Shown here in pieces: positions 58,795 through 64,000 of a stretch of 64,000 bases of DNA (positions are counted from its first letter, which is position 1; each line of letters opens with the position of its first letter). The position numbers were made by a program, and so were the translations under genes. The notes under the pieces are model-generated. The model did no database searches, was not told the origin of the DNA, and saw only the letters and a program-made list of their open reading frames with translations. The stretch lies in assembly GCA_944989445.1 (NCBI GenBank), contig CALYLW010000184.1:933455-997454 (forward strand), written 5' to 3'. Source of the DNA: Ampullaceana balthica. Taxonomy: Eukaryota; Mollusca; Gastropoda; Lymnaeidae.

Positions 58795-59545
58795 TTTTAT
58801 TACCACGTTTTTATTAACTCGCTTTCGTTCCTGTTTGTTGGTTTGTTGGTTTGTCCAAGATTTTTTCAAATCTGCCAACGTAAAATTGAACCACTTCTGA
58901 TAATCCTAGAGATCTGAAAATTTTACCACAGATAGATCTTGGATGACAATGCATTGTATCGAAATTTCAGAACGATCGAATGTACCGTTATTTAATTATT
59001 GAACTTTTTAGTTTATCTGTAGTCCAAATATAAGCATCTGCTTTTGTTGACATCCGAGAGTTCACCCCGTGACCACATCACAATGTTTTTAAAACGTTGG
59101 GCGGGTGCTTGTGAGGTGTTTGGTAAAATAAATAGAGGTAAAAAAGATTTTTTAAAACCAGGTTGTTATAAGTGGACTAACAAGAATAAAAAAAATAGAA
59201 GTAAAAAAAAAGATTTAAAAAAAACACGTTTTTATAAGCGGACTAAAAAGAAGAAAATAATTTAAAACTTATAAGTTCAAGTACTTTGATTAAATATGAC
59301 TAAAAACGTTGGGCGGGTGTTTGGTATAAAAATTAAAGATTTCAAAATTTAGAAGGCAAAAGAGAGATCTATAAGTGAGAGTATGAGTGAGCTGCATATG
59401 TTAAACCTCATACGCGCCCGCCCCACGTTTTTAGTCATATTAAGTAAAAGTACTTGAACTAATAAGTTTTAAATTATTTTCTTCTTTTTTAGTCCGCTTA
59501 TAAAAACGTGGTTTTTAAAAATCTTTTAGTTTTACTTCTATTTAT
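58795..59545. mobile_element. Helitron-like repeat R, copy B, with large palindrome
   Basis: The left part matches 19439-19559 and 22228-22300 without the hAT insertion. The right part holds two inverted arms of about 130 bp (59188-59317 and 59412-59542), with ACGTTTTTATAAGCGGACTA in one and its complement in the other, around a spacer of about 95 bp. Confidence 0.7.
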
Positions 59546-59989
59546 TTTAATTGTGCGGCTTTTTCTTTCCTTTTTCTCCTAAATAGTTTTATGGCAGTTT
59601 TTGGAGATATTTTATTATTGCCTGTTAAATGATATCTTATTTTATTAATAAGTTTTCGGTTTAAACGTATTTCATTGTATTTATCAATTTCTTTCTAGAT
59701 GAAAAACAAAGTGTCTTCTTTTTGTTTTCTGACATAAAATCGTACACAGTAAATTTTAAGCTTGGGCGTCACCCCCTGATGGGTGTCACCCGGGGCGGCC
59801 CGCACACCCTAGTGACGCCACTGGTTTAAAGTTTAAACTGTGAACCGAATGAAATCTAAAGGGGTGTACACACTAGTTGGGAAAACGAGAAGTAGAATAG
59901 AAGATAAGAGAGCAGTGATTTTAATTGAAATACAAAATATACACGACATTAGTCAATACATGCAGTTTTTGAAATATATTACGGTCTGT

Positions 59990-60579
<590 letters not shown>

Positions 60580-60988
60580 TCAGTACTGGGTTTGTTTCAT
60601 TCTTCTTGTTTGAACATAATGACATTATACGCTCTATTGGCTCCTGAGATTTCTTTTAGTCGTACACCATTGTGATGTCTTAATATTGTTCATGTATAAG
60701 TTTTCCTTATTTCACTTCTCATGTTTAATGAATTGTTGTGGAGGTGTGTGTGTGTGTGTGGCCGGTGGGGGTTTTGCTAGATGGAACATGCCTATTTGCA
60801 TGGACACACCAATAGTCTTGTGACGGTTTCGCCAAGTAGCAGGTTCATACACCAACCAACCAATACAGGTTATGTCTGGGCACGTCATCAGATCATATCG
60901 AGGCTGACAGTGATCCAATGACAGCTATTAAAGATTTTCCCTACATTCATTGACTAGAAATACTCTTCTTCGCATTAATTGTCTATCA

Positions 60989-63364
60989 CAGTGGTCGGGA
61001 AACTTTTTGTCTGAGAGAGCCATAAACACAAAATATTTCGAACGTAATTCTGTGAGAGCCATACATATTTCTTAAAACTAAAAATTCAAGTAAATCTGTG
61101 CATTGTGAGTAGTTTCAACACTAAAAGTACAATAATTATGGCTCTGAGATCTTTTAATAACACTGTCATGCTGTTGCTAAACTAATAAATAGTGATCATT
61201 ACTTACCATTAATGCGACTTATGGTGCTGCATGGATTTACCTATGGCTTTGTAGTCTGTTTGATACGTGGTGAGGTTAAGCTTCATGCAGGTGTTGAGAC
61301 TTCCATCCGTTAAACATGATCGGTGGTTGGTCTTCATGTTCCTTAGATGTGAGAAAGACTACTCGCATGCATACGTAGAGCCAAACATTGTCAGTACAGC
61401 AATACTCACACGCTGCAGTGTGTGGTATGTGACGAGTAGCGCATTCCAAGTTTTGACAATCAGCTAGTCTGCTTGTTGAAGTTTTTTTCATTTCTGTCCA
61501 TTTGTATTGGCTCGCCAACTCTGCTTGCTGTCGTGCAAGTCTTTCCAAATCTCCATTCAGTGTCTTGAACTTATTCATCCACATGAGTTTGGAGCTCAAA
61601 ATCTCTGACGGAGACTCAGGGGATGCAACTCAGGTCAATGATGTCCACTGCCCACTCGTGTGGATAGCTATTCAGTGTCAGTTAACTAGGGATGCTCGAC
61701 ATTCTTCATTTCAAGAAAAGTCCTGATTTCCCTCACACAAGCCGCCAAATCGGCCGAGCACTTTTCCCCTTGACAACCAACGCACGTTGCTGTGCAAGAG
61801 CAGACCGGGATAATTATTCCCAACCTCACCAAACAGTGTTTTAAACTGGCGATCATTTAATGCTTGGGCGACAATAAAGTTGACTACCAGAACCACCAGT
61901 GACATCACCTCACCAAGCTGCTCGCTACACATTTGAGCACAAAGCGCCACCTGGTGTAGGATGCAATGAAAGATTAGGATGCGTCTCTTTTCATGCTCAC
62001 AAATAAGAGCGACAAATCCACTGTTTTTCACCACCATGCACGGAGCACCGAAACAAGTTAATCCATTGGTGGATTTTTTTTCTTTAGCGAACTCAGTGAA
62101 GGACTCGAATTAATCCTGCCCTCTTGTTGTGCCCTTCATAGACAAAACAGCAAGACTTTCCTCATGTAATGTTTCACCGACAACATACCTGGCAACCACG
62201 CTGAACTGGGATACACTACTGACGTCTGTTGACTCATCCAAAGCGAGAGAGAAAAACGGTTCCGCATTTATGTCCTTCACTTGCATATCCTCAATTTGAT
62301 TTGACATCATGATGCTACGATCGTGAACAGTTCTTGCCGACAGAGGCATTTCTTTTATCCGTTTAATTATCTTGTCCTTATTGGAAAAGTCATCAAAAAG
62401 TTCATTGGCAACATCACGCATCAATGCTTTGGCATACTCCCCATCTGTGTATGGCTTTCCGTTTCTTACAATAGCTAAAGCGCCAGCAAAGCTAGCCAAA
62501 TTCCAGTCACCTTTTTGGGTCCAAACACCGATTTGCTGTTGACCAGCCTGCACTCTTTATAGCAATCCTTGGCATGGTTTCTTTCTGCTGTCTCCCGCAG
62601 GATATTTCAATGCAAATGTGGAATAATGTACCTCGAAGTGTCGCTTTACATTTGACCGTTTCATAGACGCAATTTCATCACTGCATATTAAACACACTGC
62701 AGAACCCGTTGTCTCCATAAAGGCAAATTCCTGTGTCCATTCCTGCTGAAAGTACGATACTCATCGTCTTTCTTTCTTTTAGCCCTCTTGTAAAAAATGT
62801 TTCTAAAATTAGTTAGCTTAAAACGCGATTAAAACGAAAGTTTACTTCCTGATCCGACTACAATCATTTGTGTAGACCCTTTTACACATGCACACATCGT
62901 CCGCTATTTTCGAAAGAAATATACACCAACCCCACTTGAACAATGTATTTTTGCCCCTTTTCCACAGATATCACTTCGATCACTTTGATTCCGAATTCCA
63001 AAATCTCTCTCCCTGAAATAGTAATCTAACTCCTAAGGTTACTAACCCCTAACCTTGATTATTTAATGTATTCTATCACGTATGGCTCTCCTCATTACTA
63101 TTCGGATAGAATTGATTGGTCAACTGACATGCGACCTCTAAAAATTTCCCGCTTCGAAACTGTCAAGAATGTTTAACATCGTAAGCCATAAAATACAAAA
63201 TATTTACCGGTAATAAGCTTAACGACTTATAACGAGGTTTGAAATTTAGATCAAAGGAGTCTGAAGAATTTTTTTCTTCTTAATAATAAACATTTTTCTG
63301 CGAGCCAGATGCAGCCATCAAAAGAGCCATATATGACTCGCGAGCCATGGTTTCCCGACCCCTG
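60989..63364 (-). mobile_element. 2.4 kb hAT element with perfect 8-bp target duplication
   Basis: Ends CAGTGGTCGGGAAAC and (inverted) CAGGGGTCGGGAAAC. GTCTATCA is duplicated at 60981-60988 and 63365-63372. Both subterminal regions contain GAGAGCCATA-type repeats. It carries a near-complete but broken transposase on the minus strand and lies upstream of the 60426 cathepsin exon, probably in an intron of that gene. Confidence 0.93.
61215..62780 (-). pseudogene. hAT transposase (GTF2IRD2/SCAND3-like), broken
   Basis: On the minus strand from 5': an N-terminal zinc finger AVCLICSDEI...VKRHFEVHYSTF (about 62710-62630); a stop; then DWNLASFAGALAIVRNGKPY, SARTVHDRSIMMSNQIEDM and FFSLALDESTDVSSVSQF, with the first catalytic Asp (62553-62110); then a break; KNSGFVALICEH, IFHCILHQVALCAQM and SNVRWLSRGKVLGRF (62037-61711); then FNSYPHEWAVD-like and LSSKLMWMNKFKTLN-type regions; and a C-terminal dimerisation piece in another frame with SFSHLRNMKTNHRS (about 61365-61315). 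The domain order and spacing match the hAT group that gave rise to vertebrate GTF2IRD2, SCAND3 and ZBED5. A few frameshifts and stops, but little else missing. Confidence 0.85.
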
Positions 63365-63372
63365 GTCTATCA

Positions 63373-63814
63373 CAACAATGATCGACTTTGTAGGGTTAAT
63401 TACTCCAATACCATTTAACAGTTAAATAGCTTATTATTTGAGCTTAAAAATGAATATATTTTTTAATTAAGTGATATCTCTACAGATAAAGAAACACACT
63501 AAATCTTTATTGAATTCGGTTAAATAACTATTAACTATGAATTTAAAGAAAAAAACTAATAAAATAAAACCTAAAATACAAAAGTAGAAAAAAAAATTAT
63601 AACGGAACATAATTGTGTCTACCCTACAACCCAAGTGAGACCATTCCTATTTTGACGTATCTTGATAATCTTACTTAGTCCATTGTTAATATGACCTATA
63701 ACTTCAAACAAAGCCATCTAGACAAATGTTAACATTATAATTAATGTCTGATAACTCAACCAATCGTGACCGAACTAACTTACATGAGCCAAGTTTAATC
63801 CATATGTCCTAGAG
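63373..63814. other. No recognised feature
   Basis: AT-rich; possible cathepsin intron. Confidence 0.4.
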
Positions 63815-64000
63815 CAGTGCTTCTCAAAGTGGTGGTCTGCGGACCGGTGTCGGTCCGTGGGCCATCCGCCGCCGGTCCGCAGAAGTTAGCAAGTAAGGAC
63901 CGAAAGTTATTCTTAAAATCCTCCATTTTCATCCATTAATACTAACTATGTAGAATTTCAATAGAAAATGTCAATTATTCGAGAATCACTTATAAAATGA
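63815..64000. mobile_element. MITE, 'CAGTGCTTCTCAAA' family, cut by window end
   Basis: CAGTGCTTCTCAAAGTGGTG then GCGGACCGGTG and CCATCCGCCGCCGGTCCGCA match the 30404 copy. The right end is beyond the window. Confidence 0.8.

Larger units (their letters stand above)
51342..59823 (-). mobile_element. 8.5 kb hAT complex with perfect 8-bp target duplication
   Basis: Left end CAGAGGCGTCACTAGGGT and right end (inverted) CAGTGGCGTCACTAGGGT, flanked by GTTTAAAG at 51334-51341 and 59824-59831. Both sides also carry GTCACCCGGGGCGG inside the ends. It carries a ZMYM1-like transposase on the minus strand and later guests: a 61-bp array, a DNA element (54587-56083), Penelope termini, a CR1-like LINE piece and Helitron-like repeat R. 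It lies in the last intron of the cathepsin gene. Confidence 0.92.

Overview
The window is AT-rich animal DNA with very few coding exons and a dense, nested load of transposons and tandem repeats. Spliced single-domain exons with pyrimidine-rich acceptors, a tRNA-derived SINE, Penelope-like, CR1-like and LTR retroelements, Helitrons and several hAT, PIF/Harbinger-like and pogo-like DNA elements all point to an invertebrate metazoan. A mollusc, perhaps a gastropod, is my best guess, but nothing here fixes the species. There are no bacterial operons, rRNA genes, intact tRNA genes or CRISPR arrays.

Host gene fragments, all found by reading exon/splice context: (1) a last exon at 11265-11432 (-) of an unrecognised protein; (2) the first two coding exons of a PH-domain-like protein at 25474-25528 and 23851-23975 (-); (3) the last three exons of a C1orf53/DUF5522-type protein at 37398-38420 (+); (4) a 405-codon exon of an unrecognised Ser/Lys-rich protein at 48520-49735 (+); (5) the last two exons of a papain-family (C1A) cathepsin at 60426-60552 and 51179-51267 (-).

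Layout. 1-4942: a 44-46 bp minisatellite interrupted by a young 4.0 kb LTR retroelement that carries gag and a KH-like extension but no pol. 4943-9952: no recognised gene, one 32-bp array. 9953-13405: two SINEs and four arrays, one of them running into the stop codon of the 11265 exon. 13519-17200: a decayed Penelope-like element (RT, GIY-YIG, hammerhead-like motif) containing two later DNA-element insertions. 18201-18900: a 27-bp array. 19560-22227: a hAT element (ZMYM1-like transposase) hit by a second hAT-type element. 26812-36366: a hAT remnant, a SINE, 'CAGTGCTTCTCAAA' MITEs, PIF/Harbinger-like elements with TWA target duplications, and two pogo/Tigger-like elements. 41317-44686: a 3.4 kb satellite-like array of 52/59-bp units. 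45585-47707: three minisatellites and a second SINE-like repeat. 51342-59823: an 8.5 kb hAT complex with a perfect 8-bp target duplication inside the last cathepsin intron. 60989-63364: another hAT with a perfect 8-bp duplication, in the preceding intron of the same gene.

The parts do not form a pathway. The coherent story is insertion order: target-site duplications and empty-site paralogues allow much of the nesting to be dated relatively. The most unusual item is the pol-less Gag-KH LTR element.
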